A stretch of DNA of 64,000 nucleotides from Chryseobacterium vaccae. Lineage in GTDB: Bacteria > Bacteroidota > Bacteroidia > Flavobacteriales > Weeksellaceae. The first letter of the stretch is position 1. The number at the start of each line of letters is the position of its first letter. Below the pieces are notes generated by a model. That model saw nothing but the letters and a program-made list of their open reading frames with translations, did no database searches and was not told the origin of the DNA. Position numbers and translations under genes: made by a program. This document shows positions 8,701 to 16,757 of this stretch, one piece after another. The stretch is from contig NZ_VSWH01000001.1 of NCBI RefSeq assembly GCF_009602705.1, positions 2,790,001 through 2,854,000 of the forward strand, in the 5' to 3' direction.

Positions 8701-10842
8701 TTCGTATTCGTGGTCTTTATGTTTCTGGAACAGGTCATTCAGTTTTTTCAGTTCTGCCTTTATCTGACTTAATGGCTGTGTGAAACCGTATTTTTCTTTT
8801 TTAACAGCCTGTGCATATACTGAATCCGTCTTCACTTCCGGTAGCTCAAATTTAGAAATAACCTTAGGATCATAGAATCCAAAGCCATTTTCAGGAGAAA
8901 GCTGTTCTTTATCCCCGGAAGGATTAAGCTGGTCAAGAAGATTCTGTTCCCTCTCAGAGATCTTTGTTTTTTCTGAATATTGTTTTGTCCATTCCGTGAT
9001 TCGGGCCGGCACTCTTCTGTTTTTTTGAAGCTGAAGCATGAGATCGAGGGAAGCTGTTCTCTGCTCTACATCTCCTTTGGTCATTAGTTCTTCCACAAAC
9101 GGAACAACCGCTTCATCTTCCTGCTGGATAACCAGTTCAATCAGTTTCTTACGGAGTGTTCCGCCTTTTCTTTTGAACATATCGAAGAAAGTCATTACCT
9201 CCTCTTTATTCAGAGGATTCTGAAGGAGCACATTAATTCCTGAAGCAATCAAAGATTCTCCCCTGTCCTTTATAATTCTGAAAGCAAATTCTTTCTGAAA
9301 AGGAGTAACAGCATTTTTCTTTTTCCCCATTCCGTAAGAGAATGAATAGCAGTAAAAGTCTCCTAAAAGTGCTCTCGTTAACTGTTCACGTAATGAAAGT
9401 TCAAACTGATCGAAATAAGAAAGTACCAGATCCAGCTTTGCTTTATCTTCTCCCACCAGGTAGAACATTGAAGAATAGAAATTACTCTTATTAAAAGCAG
9501 CATTAAGCCACGAGAATATTTTTCCCTCGAATTTCTTTTCTTTTATGTCTATCTTTTGGGTTAATTCATGAAGCTTCTCAAAGAAATCCGGGTAATCTGC
9601 ATTATTGATATAGAATTTTGAAACTGTATTCACACTTAACAATGAAGATAAGGGATACCCAACAAATGCCAGAACCTGCAGATCGTCTTCCTGTATTGCT
9701 TTATAGAATAACGGCATCTGAATATAAGGATCTCCGGTTTCCACAGCAAATTTTACAGCCAGACATTTTTTTTCCGTATTTCCTTTATCAAAGAGCTGGT
9801 GCAGATAAGGAACTGTTTTTTCCACATCCCAGACCGCCTGCACCCAAAGTGCCATATAGACTTCGTTATTGTTTTTACTTTTTATGGCATTAGGAATCTC
9901 TTCCGGATTATTGAAATAGGTATCTGCTAATGAAACAATGTTTTTTACTACTGATTCTTTTTCTGCATCCCATCCCAAACCGGTCCAGGTATCAATAGCC
10001 CGTACAACAGAAGAAAAACGGGTAAGTTTATGCTCAAGAATTACATGAACCATGTACTGAAGGGCTCCGATACTGGTTTCATCCAGAGCTTCGAGTATAG
10101 TTTGGCGAAGACCTTCCTGTCTCTGGGCTGCCAGCAGCAACTTTTCAACTAATTCCCAGCAGTGCTTCTGCTCACTGTTTAGTAAAGCCTTAATGATATT
10201 TCTGGATACTTTTCCTTCTGTATGCTTATTGAAAATGATATCCTCAATCAGTTGGTAAACAGCTTTATTCCCTGTGTCGATGGCTGCCGACCATATATAA
10301 AACTGATATGAATTATGAGTTACCGCCTGATCATTGATGATCTGTTCTTCCAGTGAAAGATCATAATGCTGATTACCACTGCTGTAATTATAGATCATCG
10401 GAAACTTTATCAGCTCTCTCAACAGGTTAACCTGGTTAAGCAATAAATACTTCTCATTATTCGGGGCCCGGAATGAACGGCGATAATATCCCGTCTGGTA
10501 CATTTTATAAGCCATTTTATTCCAGACATATTTCACCAGATCAGCATGAGCTCCAAAATAATAGACCAGTAATTCATAGTACTCTTTATCCTCCCAAATA
10601 TCAGATTTGATGTACTGTTTAAGCTTTTCTGTCTCTTTAGAGCCTACAGTAAGTTCCTGATAATAATCTGTTTTTCCCTTCAGCAATAGCGCCATCTCTG
10701 CTACATGTCTTTTAAGAATAGGCTTATCCGGAAAGACACGAGAAGAAATATTTCCCTCTGCCAGTGCTTTAAGATCTTTTTTTACTTTTTCATAATAATT
10801 GCTGACGAGGGTCTTTGATTTTAGTTTTTCTGTAATTTCCAT
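5800..10842 (-). CDS. Giant DUF4132-type (MolR/YehI-like) protein, 1680 residues
   Basis: The largest gene in the window. About residues 1-1100 are almost wholly predicted alpha-helical with HEAT/ARM-like helix pairs. The DUF4132 region begins near residue 1150 (RWEMLYESAKYISDGNGHRR, then RDQDFLRVYGLVPL), and the C-terminal module from about 1380 (NDGKIGFFHNG, LRIAHCVDLHH, QPFKQIFRELY) to the end (KVLLLAKDNEIQDPTIL) matches the tail of the same proteins. No signal peptide or membrane segment is seen. E. coli relatives (MolR, YehI) have no established biochemical activity. I infer a large cytoplasmic scaffold or regulator. It lies 26 bases after a 144-residue partner gene on the same strand. 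No frameshift is visible. Confidence 0.8.
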   Translation of the reverse strand: MEITEKLKSKTLVSNYYEKVKKDLKALAEGNISSRVFPDKPILKRHVAEMALLLKGKTDYYQELTVGSKETEKLKQYIKSDIWEDKEYYELLVYYFGAHADLVKYVWNKMAYKMYQTGYYRRSFRAPNNEKYLLLNQVNLLRELIKFPMIYNYSSGNQHYDLSLEEQIINDQAVTHNSYQFYIWSAAIDTGNKAVYQLIEDIIFNKHTEGKVSRNIIKALLNSEQKHCWELVEKLLLAAQRQEGLRQTILEALDETSIGALQYMVHVILEHKLTRFSSVVRAIDTWTGLGWDAEKESVVKNIVSLADTYFNNPEEIPNAIKSKNNNEVYMALWVQAVWDVEKTVPYLHQLFDKGNTEKKCLAVKFAVETGDPYIQMPLFYKAIQEDDLQVLAFVGYPLSSLLSVNTVSKFYINNADYPDFFEKLHELTQKIDIKEKKFEGKIFSWLNAAFNKSNFYSSMFYLVGEDKAKLDLVLSYFDQFELSLREQLTRALLGDFYCYSFSYGMGKKKNAVTPFQKEFAFRIIKDRGESLIASGINVLLQNPLNKEEVMTFFDMFKRKGGTLRKKLIELVIQQEDEAVVPFVEELMTKGDVEQRTASLDLMLQLQKNRRVPARITEWTKQYSEKTKISEREQNLLDQLNPSGDKEQLSPENGFGFYDPKVISKFELPEVKTDSVYAQAVKKEKYGFTQPLSQIKAELKKLNDLFQKHKDHEYEFENWDGSMQKQLLGNSFTQMKRNTEGFTGAQLAENYPLHEVWEQWYKDSGLEPRDLFLMTFAESCDRKKFRDFLENYVFYCKDVLPNPKKGGYFWDNPIKYILDSLRYKFVFEERTDFLLDICSTLFANLPEEIINHKAKENDYYYRYDGNGWQQTGFFNLFLDAVPYQKITDEQLTKLWNLFRWMQFNGLPENVKHTVPDFYLFCKAYELKIITKDELYEGIFTGDSVIRNLTTVKFYKNSEKLLEIFPFLKPMIKEIQNKFLDVELIRGDANTAVSHFVQEFRAIYGADRFVQILKGLGKSGLYANYIYSYGNESMTKQKLFSYLLSQCYPLETDTQKSFNEMVKKENITELRLIQAAVYAPQWQKLISSYLGWKGLDSAIWWMHAHTKTGAYQEQNSELESEAAKYSSVDIQEFKDGAVDKDWFTQAYKELGKTRWEMLYESAKYISDGNGHRRARLYSDTLTGSLKIKEVTAKVKDKRDQDFLRVYGLVPLSKTNPEKDVLNRYEYIQQFKKESREFGSMKQASEALAVRVALENLARNAGYPDPIRLTWAMETKQIQNLLSKETQVTIDGVTVGLIIETDGKAELVVFRDDKQLKSIPPKIKKDKAILELGSYRKIMREQWTRSRKGLEEAMIRGDEFLFAEIQNLFEHPVIVKHLEKLVFISNDGKIGFFHNGNLVNTHGEIQKLSEDNTLRIAHCVDLHHNSVWSDYQHYCFTEKLIQPFKQIFRELYVPTPDELKEKSISRRYAGHQIQPKHTLALLKTRGWKVDHEEGLQKVYHKEGFQVKLYAMADWFSPADIESPTLETIEFHSLKTYKNIPFEEINPRLFSEVMRDVDLVVSVAHVGNVDPEASHSSIEMRAVLMKETAKLFKLDNVRIEGSHVLVKGKMAEYSVHLGSAVVHQVPGNYLSILPVHSQHRGRLFLPFADDDPKSAEALSKVLLLAKDNEIQDPTILSQIKREFV

Positions 10843-10868
10843 TTATATTGTTACTTAGTGTGATTATT

Positions 10869-11303
10869 TTACCAATAGCTTCCTGCCAGAAAGGTGAGCC
10901 TGATGAAAGTGAAGGTATATTCCTGACTCAGATCAATGGTCTGGGCTAGGTTTTCAAGCTGTTCATCATTATAAAATACAGCAAACAATCCGTCTTCAAA
11001 AGCCTGAATGGCGTTTTCCTGAGCTTTTGCCAGATCTGCTTTCTTTTGATTGTAAATGCTTCCGAACCCTACTTTTCCAGTATCGGTAAGGATATTCAGA
11101 TAATTGTCTACAGGGATTTTAGCATCATCTTCGTCTTCCAATTCAAATGATTTTGTATTAAATGCTTCAACTTGCTGTTGAACAATACGCTTTAATAGCT
11201 CTTCCAGGGTAATACTGTTTTCTGAATATCCTATTTCAAGCTTCTGTTCTGCAAGAACGGGATGTTTCTTTCCTAATTGTTTTACAGTGACCTTTATTTC
11301 CAT
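10869..11303 (-). CDS. Small unknown protein paired with the DUF4132 gene
   Basis: A 144-residue soluble protein with no signal peptide, membrane helix or cysteine. It opens with a beta strand (MEIKVTVKQLGK), has an acidic middle (FELEDEDDAKIPVDNYL) and ends in an aromatic strand (YTFTFIRLTFLAGSYW). I do not recognise a named family. It is the first gene of a two-gene unit, 26 bases before the 1680-residue DUF4132 protein, so a structural or regulatory partnership is a reasonable inference. A near-consensus -7 box (TATATTTA, minus strand, about 11324-11331) lies upstream. Confidence 0.75.
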   Translation of the reverse strand: MEIKVTVKQLGKKHPVLAEQKLEIGYSENSITLEELLKRIVQQQVEAFNTKSFELEDEDDAKIPVDNYLNILTDTGKVGFGSIYNQKKADLAKAQENAIQAFEDGLFAVFYNDEQLENLAQTIDLSQEYTFTFIRLTFLAGSYW

Positions 11304-11860
11304 ATTTGAAGTTAGTGTGGACTAAATATAGGGAAATTTTCAGCCTCCATGTGTTATATTCACCTTTTTACCGCTTATCAAACTCCAGCTTTACATTAAA
11401 AAAAAATCTATACATCCCATTTATTTTTAAGGAAATAAAAATGAAAAAGCGATATTATTTAGTGTTTTTGATTGTTTTCAATAATTTCCGATGATCTATA
11501 CAATATAAAAATGGATAAATAAATTTGAAAATCAGATAATTATCAACAATTTCCCTTAAGACTTACTCTTCGTTTATGCTTCTTCCTCGTAATAAATTGG
11601 AATATATACTGATCTTTTATCGATTTTGGCTGAAAAAAAATTCTACTTAAATGTTTTAATAAAACACATTATGATACTATATTTTACATTTTATATTGTA
11701 TTTTTTATAATTTCTTTTAATTCTATTTAATTTTTATTGAAAATCATTTAATTTAAAGAGTTTCTGTAAATTTGGAAATTGTCTTTTGGATATTTAAGAT
11801 GTTGTAAGAGCTATGATTTAATTCAGAGATTGATAAAAAACCAACTTAAAATATATAAAT
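11304..11860. other. AT-rich divergent intergenic region
   Basis: A 557-base gap between the DUF4132 unit and the LPMO gene. It holds the presumed promoters of both units. A 17-codon open frame at 11441-11494 reads like the start of a signal peptide (MKKRYYLVFLIVF) and then stops; it may be a decayed gene start or chance. I see no RNA gene or transposon remnant. Confidence 0.5.
11767..11774 (+). promoter_or_regulatory. -7 box TAAATTTG upstream of the LPMO gene
   Basis: A TAnnTTTG match 86 bases before the ATG, implying a long 5' leader of about 80 bases. The nearest TTG upstream is 27 bases away, longer than the usual 17-23. Confidence 0.5.
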
Positions 11861-13663
11861 ATGATTAACCGTAAATTCTTTTTTCCGGTATTATTAATTC
11901 TGGCCATACTTGTGCCTTCTTTTGCTAATCTATCAGCTCACGGATATGTGGTAAGCCCCGCTTCACGGGGATACCAGGGAAGTCTGGATAAAGCCACAAT
12001 AGGTTATGGTGCAGCATTGGCGTTGTATGGAACAGTTATTAATGAACCTGGATCCTTAGAAGCTCTTAAAGGCTTTCCTGCACTTGGACCTGCAGATGGG
12101 AAAATTGCTTCAGCAAATGGAAGTATAGGAGGAAACACTCTGCTGGACATTCAAACTGCTGACCGTTGGAAGAAAACAAATATTACAGCCGGTGTGAATA
12201 CTTTTATCTGGAAATATCTTGCTTATCACGCAACAGCGAAATGGCATTATTATATGACCAAACCCGGGTGGAATCCAAATAAACCTCTTACCCGCCAGGA
12301 TCTTGAACTTATAGGAGAGGTATCACATAATGGTACACCACCACAAGACAATATTCCTCACCATATTACAGTTCCGGCTAACCGTACAGGGTATCATGTT
12401 ATCTTAGCAGTATGGGATGTTGCAGATACCGAAAATGCATTTTATAATGTAATTGATGTAAATGTAACGTCTGGAACAGGAATTTCCATACCACCGGCAG
12501 TACCAACGGGTCTTGCTCAAGTGGGAGTAACAAGTTCTTCAGCTAAAATCAGCTGGACACAACAGGCAGATGCTGTGTCCTATACTGTTTTCCGAAACGG
12601 CCAAAGTTTGCAGCAAGTGAGTGTGGCACAATTCGAAGACCAGGGATTGTCTGCCAATACGGTTTATACTTATGAAGTACAGGCAAAAGGTTCTAACGGA
12701 TTGATATCAGGAAAAAGTACTCCGCTTACTGTAAAAACAAATAGTGAAGGAATTCCGGAAAAGCCTGTAGCGCCAACAAACCTTCATTCAATGGGAGTAA
12801 CAGAAAACTCCGTTTCAATAATGTGGACCGCTTCAAGCCACACCCAAGGAATCAAAAACTATCAGATCTTTGAGAATAATATTAAAATTGGAGAAACTGT
12901 ACAAACCCATTTTTTACGTTCAGGTTTATCCCAAAATACAGAATATCGTTATACTGTGAGAGCTGTTTCCATGAATGAACAGCTATCTGAATTCAGTAAT
13001 GAATTAAAAATCAGAACCAAGACAGCATCCCCGGGTGGAGGGCAGATATATTGTGGGGCAGAGCAGTATAAATCTGCCAATGCATATGCTACAGCCGGGA
13101 CAAAAGTCTTCTATTCCTGCAGAATCTGGAAAAACAAATGGTATGCGAATCCAGGTGAGCTTCCGGGAACAGATATGGTTTGGGAAGAAGTGAACATATG
13201 CAGCGAAGGACCAAACTGCATGTCTAATCCTCCTGTTACCTATTGCGGATCTCAGGAATATAATTCGATAAAGGTTTATCCAGCAGCCGGAACAAGAGTG
13301 TTCTATGCATGTAAGATATGGGAAAACAAATGGTATGCGAATCCTGGGGAAGCTCCGGGAGCAAATCCTGTATGGAAAGTAATAAGTGATTGCAATGAAG
13401 GCCCGGCCTGCTCAACAGGAGTTACAAATAGAGAAAGTGCTCTTTCGGTAATAGTATCTGACAATATGATCAACTTTGTACCGGAAAGCCAGTACGGGAA
13501 AATAAACCGGGTGAGCGTAATTAACTCTGGTGGAATTGAGATGATATCTGCTTCTTCCCCTGCAAAAAACAGCATTAACATCAGCCATCTTCAACCCGGA
13601 ATCTATTTTGTGAAAATTCATTATAAAGATGGAAACAGGATCACTAAAACCATCAGAAAATAA
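11861..13663 (+). CDS. Secreted AA10 lytic polysaccharide monooxygenase with FnIII, chitin-binding-like and T9SS domains
   Basis: 600 residues. The signal peptide ends SFANLSA, so the mature protein begins with His27 (HGYVVSPASRGYQG), as needed for the copper histidine brace; the second brace His is about residue 123 (YLAYHATAKWHYY). The segments TKPGWNP, VPANRTGYHVILAVWDVADT and NAFYNVIDV closely follow CBP21-type chitin-active AA10 enzymes. Two fibronectin type III domains follow (about 211-295 and 302-388), then two copies of a CBM5/12-like module (about 395-450 and 455-510), each with YCG, a K(I/W)W aromatic patch and WYANPGE. The last 80 residues form a T9SS type A-like sorting domain (ISHLQPGIYFVKI, ending ITKTIRK). 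It oxidatively cleaves crystalline chitin or a related glycan at the cell surface or outside the cell. Single-gene unit with its own terminator. Confidence 0.9.
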   Translation: MINRKFFFPVLLILAILVPSFANLSAHGYVVSPASRGYQGSLDKATIGYGAALALYGTVINEPGSLEALKGFPALGPADGKIASANGSIGGNTLLDIQTADRWKKTNITAGVNTFIWKYLAYHATAKWHYYMTKPGWNPNKPLTRQDLELIGEVSHNGTPPQDNIPHHITVPANRTGYHVILAVWDVADTENAFYNVIDVNVTSGTGISIPPAVPTGLAQVGVTSSSAKISWTQQADAVSYTVFRNGQSLQQVSVAQFEDQGLSANTVYTYEVQAKGSNGLISGKSTPLTVKTNSEGIPEKPVAPTNLHSMGVTENSVSIMWTASSHTQGIKNYQIFENNIKIGETVQTHFLRSGLSQNTEYRYTVRAVSMNEQLSEFSNELKIRTKTASPGGGQIYCGAEQYKSANAYATAGTKVFYSCRIWKNKWYANPGELPGTDMVWEEVNICSEGPNCMSNPPVTYCGSQEYNSIKVYPAAGTRVFYACKIWENKWYANPGEAPGANPVWKVISDCNEGPACSTGVTNRESALSVIVSDNMINFVPESQYGKINRVSVINSGGIEMISASSPAKNSINISHLQPGIYFVKIHYKDGNRITKTIRK

Positions 13664-13689
13664 TAGATAAAAATATAGAAATATAAATG

Positions 13690-13729
13690 GAGGCTATCTC
13701 ACTTTTGAGACAGCCTCTTTTATTTTTTA
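13690..13729 (+). terminator. Terminator after the LPMO gene
   Basis: Stem GAGGCTATCTCA / TGAGACAGCCTC with one mismatch and a 4-base loop, followed by a T-rich stretch (TTTTATTTTTTAT). Confidence 0.8.
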
Positions 13730-14069
13730 TCGCTATTCCTTCCTAGTCCAAAAGAGAGAAATTACTATTTGGAAGTCCAGTCAGAATAATCCGGGGCATT
13801 AAATAGCCAGATATGACAAAGAAAATATCAACTCCTGTAAAGCCTACTTTAAAAAAAGAAAATTTAAAATGATATAGCAATACGCAACTACAGATATTGC
13901 CCGGAGAAAGGAAATATCATTTCTGAATTTCATGAATCAATTTTAAAGGAGATATTGACGAATCATCAAATATTCTCAATTCAACAAAATTGGTAAGAAA
14001 GCTTTTAAAAGTAATTTACAAATCGTAAGGTTGTACGAAATAATAATCTTCTTTTTATGAATTGAAGTT
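13730..14069. other. Intergenic stretch with no convincing gene
   Basis: About 340 bases between the LPMO terminator and the tRNA-His terminator. It contains a stop-free stretch of about 42 codons near 13867-13995 with no start codon; this could be a decayed coding remnant, but nothing recognisable is left. No promoter, repeat or RNA signal stood out. Confidence 0.4.
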
Positions 14070-14108
14070 GTATAAAAATAAAAAAGTACACTATAAAAGT
14101 GTACTTTT
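14070..14108 (-). terminator. Terminator after tRNA-His
   Basis: Stem AAAAGTACAC / GTGTACTTTT with an 8-base loop, followed on the minus strand by a T-rich run (TTTTTATTTTTATA). It lies five bases past the tRNA 3' end. Confidence 0.75.
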
Positions 14109-14112
14109 CTTG

Positions 14113-14187
<75 letters not shown>

Positions 14188-14222
14188 GTTTTGTGAGTGC
14201 AAATATAGGAAAGATTTTTTAA

Positions 14223-14942
14223 TTACAAAACAATTCCATCAAAATTTTTCAAAGCAATTAACTTTTCTGTTGTAAAGCCCTCAGCATAAGCAACTCCCGA
14301 TAATCGACCTAAATCCTGAGCACGGTAGGTCAGGCTCTCAAAAAAGTCTTTTGTGGCAATCGGAGTGACGGGTTCTTTAGAAGCCGGGTCATAAAACTGA
14401 GTTTTGAAAGCCATGCAGGCCTCAATTTTTTTATCCAGATGCTCAGAGATGTCAATAACGAATTCAGGTTTGATATCTTTCCACTGAATATAATGGAAAA
14501 TATGCTTTGGTCTCCAAACTTCCTGATTTTCTCCATCCAGAACTGTTTCAATTTTTCTCAGTCCGGACAAAAAGCACGCATCCGACACTAATTTCGCTCC
14601 TTTTGCATGGTCCGGATGTCTGTCATCAATAGCATTGGCTAAGACGATTTCCGGCCTATATCTGCGGATCATTTTTACAATCCTCATCTGATATTCTTCG
14701 GAGTTCATTAAAAAGCCGTCTTTCATTCCAAGATTCTCTCTTGCTGAAACCCCCAATATTTTTGCAGCCTCTGTGGCTTCTTCTTTTCTTGTTTCATCGG
14801 TTCCTCTTGTTCCGAGCTCTCCTTTGGTAAGATCTACAATAACGCAGGTCTTCCCTTCCGAAATCATTTTGGCTATCGTTCCGCCACATCCCAGCTCTAC
14901 ATCGTCAGGATGTGCTCCAAAAGCAAGTATATCTGTTTTCAT
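14223..14942 (-). CDS. bshB1: Bacillithiol biosynthesis deacetylase BshB1
   Basis: A 239-residue PIG-L/LmbE-family zinc deacetylase. The start at 14942 gives MKTDILAFGAHPDDVELGCG, the usual N-terminus; a start 12 codons earlier adds only an atypical leader. Zinc ligands lie in AHPDD (His11, Asp14) and in DRHPDHAKG (about residues 110-118). BshB1 removes the acetyl group from GlcNAc-malate in bacillithiol synthesis, and FYDPASKEPVTPIATKDFFE is typical of this subgroup. bshA and bshC are not in the window. A near-consensus -7 box TATCTTTA ends four bases before the ATG. The tRNA-His gene follows. Confidence 0.92.
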   Translation of the reverse strand: MKTDILAFGAHPDDVELGCGGTIAKMISEGKTCVIVDLTKGELGTRGTDETRKEEATEAAKILGVSARENLGMKDGFLMNSEEYQMRIVKMIRRYRPEIVLANAIDDRHPDHAKGAKLVSDACFLSGLRKIETVLDGENQEVWRPKHIFHYIQWKDIKPEFVIDISEHLDKKIEACMAFKTQFYDPASKEPVTPIATKDFFESLTYRAQDLGRLSGVAYAEGFTTEKLIALKNFDGIVL

Positions 14943-14966
14943 AGTATAAAGATAAGCTTTAAAATA

Positions 14967-14999
14967 AAAACTTCCCAAACATTACGAATGGGAAGTTTT
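14967..14999 (-). terminator. Terminator after the TPR gene
   Basis: Stem AAAACTTCCCA / TGGGAAGTTTT around an 11-base loop, between the TPR gene stop and bshB1; the minus-strand side ends in TTTT. Confidence 0.7.
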
Positions 15000-15016
15000 A
15001 ATATCTATAATTTAAA

Positions 15017-16648
15017 TTATTTATTGATCTCTGCGTTTAATTTTACAGCATCCTGATAACTTGGATCAAGCTGTAAGGATTTAGCAACATAATCTTTAGC
15101 TTTTGCAGCATCAGAGTCTTTTACCATATAAGCTACAGCAAAGTAAGCATAAGCAAGAGTTTGCTTATTAGCATCTCTATCAGCTGGTTTTACTGTACTG
15201 ATGAATTTTTCATAAGCAAGTTTTGCTGCATCATTATTTCCTGCCTGCTGGTAAGAGTATCCCTGACTGTAATAAGCCGGAGCCCAGTCCGGAAGAAGGG
15301 CAATCATTTTCTGCCATGTAAGAACAGCACCATTCCAGTTTTTAGCGTCCTGATAAGCAGTTGCTAACTTGAATAATGAATCTGAATCCTGTGAATTTTC
15401 AGCTACTTTTTTCTTAAGTGCTTCAATTTCTGGAGTAGTAGGACCTTTATCAGCTTCTGCCTGAGAAGCTCCACCCCCTGCAATATTCGCTAATTCTACA
15501 TCCCATTTCATTGTTTCATCTTTTGCAGCTTTAGCAATAGCAATTTTCTGCTGTGCTTCGTTCGTTAAAGCTGTTTTCTTAGCCGCATCCGTTTCTGTCT
15601 TAGCTAAACCTGCTGCGATAAGTCCCTGAAGCCCCTGGTCTGCAGGCTGGATTCTTGTTTTCTCTGCCTGAGAAACAAAAGTATCCATATTTTGTTTTGC
15701 TTCTGCGTAGTTTCCATCAGCATAAGACTGATATGCTCTCAACTTAAATTTGATTGGATCTTCAATTTTATCAAAGATTTTATCTAATACAGTTTTAGAG
15801 TTTGCATAATCTTCGTTAGTGAAATATAATTTAGAAATTTCTAATTGTGTATATGGATCTTCGTCAGCATATTTTGTATAGTTGATAAGGTCCTGAGTAG
15901 CTTTTGCGTTCTGCTGGTATCTGATGTCATAAGATGCCAGAGCTTTGTAGGCAGGTGCGTAAGTAGCATCTACACCAATAGCTTTATCAATACTCTGTTT
16001 AGCCTGCTGCCATTGTTGTGCAGCCATCCATAAAGTCGCCATTCTTGTATATACAGACGCTTTATTTTTAGCTAAAGGAAGTGCTTTGTCGTAAGCAGAC
16101 ATTGCTTCTCCCGGGTTTCTCTTCAACCTATAAGCATCCCCCAGTGTATAGTAGAAATGAGCAGGAACTCCTTTCTTTTCAGCTTTCTCAATTGCTTTTG
16201 TAAGATATTGGATTGCTGCATCCGGAGCACTGTTTTTTTCAAATAAAGTCAATGCTTCAGCAGCTCTGAACAATACTTCAGGATCTTTTTCTCTAGAATC
16301 AGTTACAATTTTCTGAATTTCAGTGATGGCGCTTTTATCACCTTTACCTAATTTTACAGTAGCCAGACCGATTTTGTTTAAAAAGCTCTTACCATCTGCA
16401 GCCAGACCTTTGTTGAAACTTTCGATAGCTTTAGCATAATCAGGCTCTCCTTGCTTTAAATAAGTATTTCCTAAGTAGAAGTAATTCTCAGCACTAGGCT
16501 CTTTCGCGATCATATTCGTGAAATTAGTTTTTGCCTGTGCAAATTTATCACTGTCTATGCTGTTAATACCGTCCTGCAGCGTCTGTGCAGAAGCGAAACC
16601 AGCAAAAAATACTACGGCTGCTCCAAAAGCAATCTTCTTTACATTCAT
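15017..16648 (-). CDS. Exported tetratricopeptide-repeat protein
   Basis: About 543 residues from the ATG at 16648; a second ATG six codons upstream (16666) is possible. A signal peptide ends GFASAQ. The rest is stacked TPR-like helix pairs with typical Ala/Gly/Tyr spacing (AENYFYLGNTYLKQGE, PAHFYYTLGDAYRLKR, APAYYSQGYSYQQAGN), broken by a coiled linker near residues 330-410. Periplasmic, probably a protein-interaction scaffold. It is third in a small membrane protein-PstS-like-TPR unit directly downstream of exbB-exbD-exbD-tonB, an arrangement common in Flavobacteriia, so a role in TonB-linked transport is inferred. No enzyme motif is visible. Confidence 0.82.
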   Translation of the reverse strand: MNVKKIAFGAAVVFFAGFASAQTLQDGINSIDSDKFAQAKTNFTNMIAKEPSAENYFYLGNTYLKQGEPDYAKAIESFNKGLAADGKSFLNKIGLATVKLGKGDKSAITEIQKIVTDSREKDPEVLFRAAEALTLFEKNSAPDAAIQYLTKAIEKAEKKGVPAHFYYTLGDAYRLKRNPGEAMSAYDKALPLAKNKASVYTRMATLWMAAQQWQQAKQSIDKAIGVDATYAPAYKALASYDIRYQQNAKATQDLINYTKYADEDPYTQLEISKLYFTNEDYANSKTVLDKIFDKIEDPIKFKLRAYQSYADGNYAEAKQNMDTFVSQAEKTRIQPADQGLQGLIAAGLAKTETDAAKKTALTNEAQQKIAIAKAAKDETMKWDVELANIAGGGASQAEADKGPTTPEIEALKKKVAENSQDSDSLFKLATAYQDAKNWNGAVLTWQKMIALLPDWAPAYYSQGYSYQQAGNNDAAKLAYEKFISTVKPADRDANKQTLAYAYFAVAYMVKDSDAAKAKDYVAKSLQLDPSYQDAVKLNAEINK

Positions 16649-16757
16649 AATCATTATATCTTTCATTTTATATTTTTCTATATTCGAGTTATATTCTACG
16701 CAATTTTCAGACCAAAATGTTATTTATCTGAAGGGTAAAATACGATTTTAATATTTA

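Noticed and set aside
11441..11494. 17-codon frame MKKRYYLVFLIVF that looks like a signal peptide
   Set aside because: It stops after 17 codons and nothing downstream continues it in another frame in a convincing way. It is recorded as a possible gene remnant only.
13867..13995. Stop-free stretch of about 42 codons between the LPMO and tRNA-His
   Set aside because: No start codon, no recognisable protein and an in-frame stop just upstream. A decayed gene is possible but not supported.
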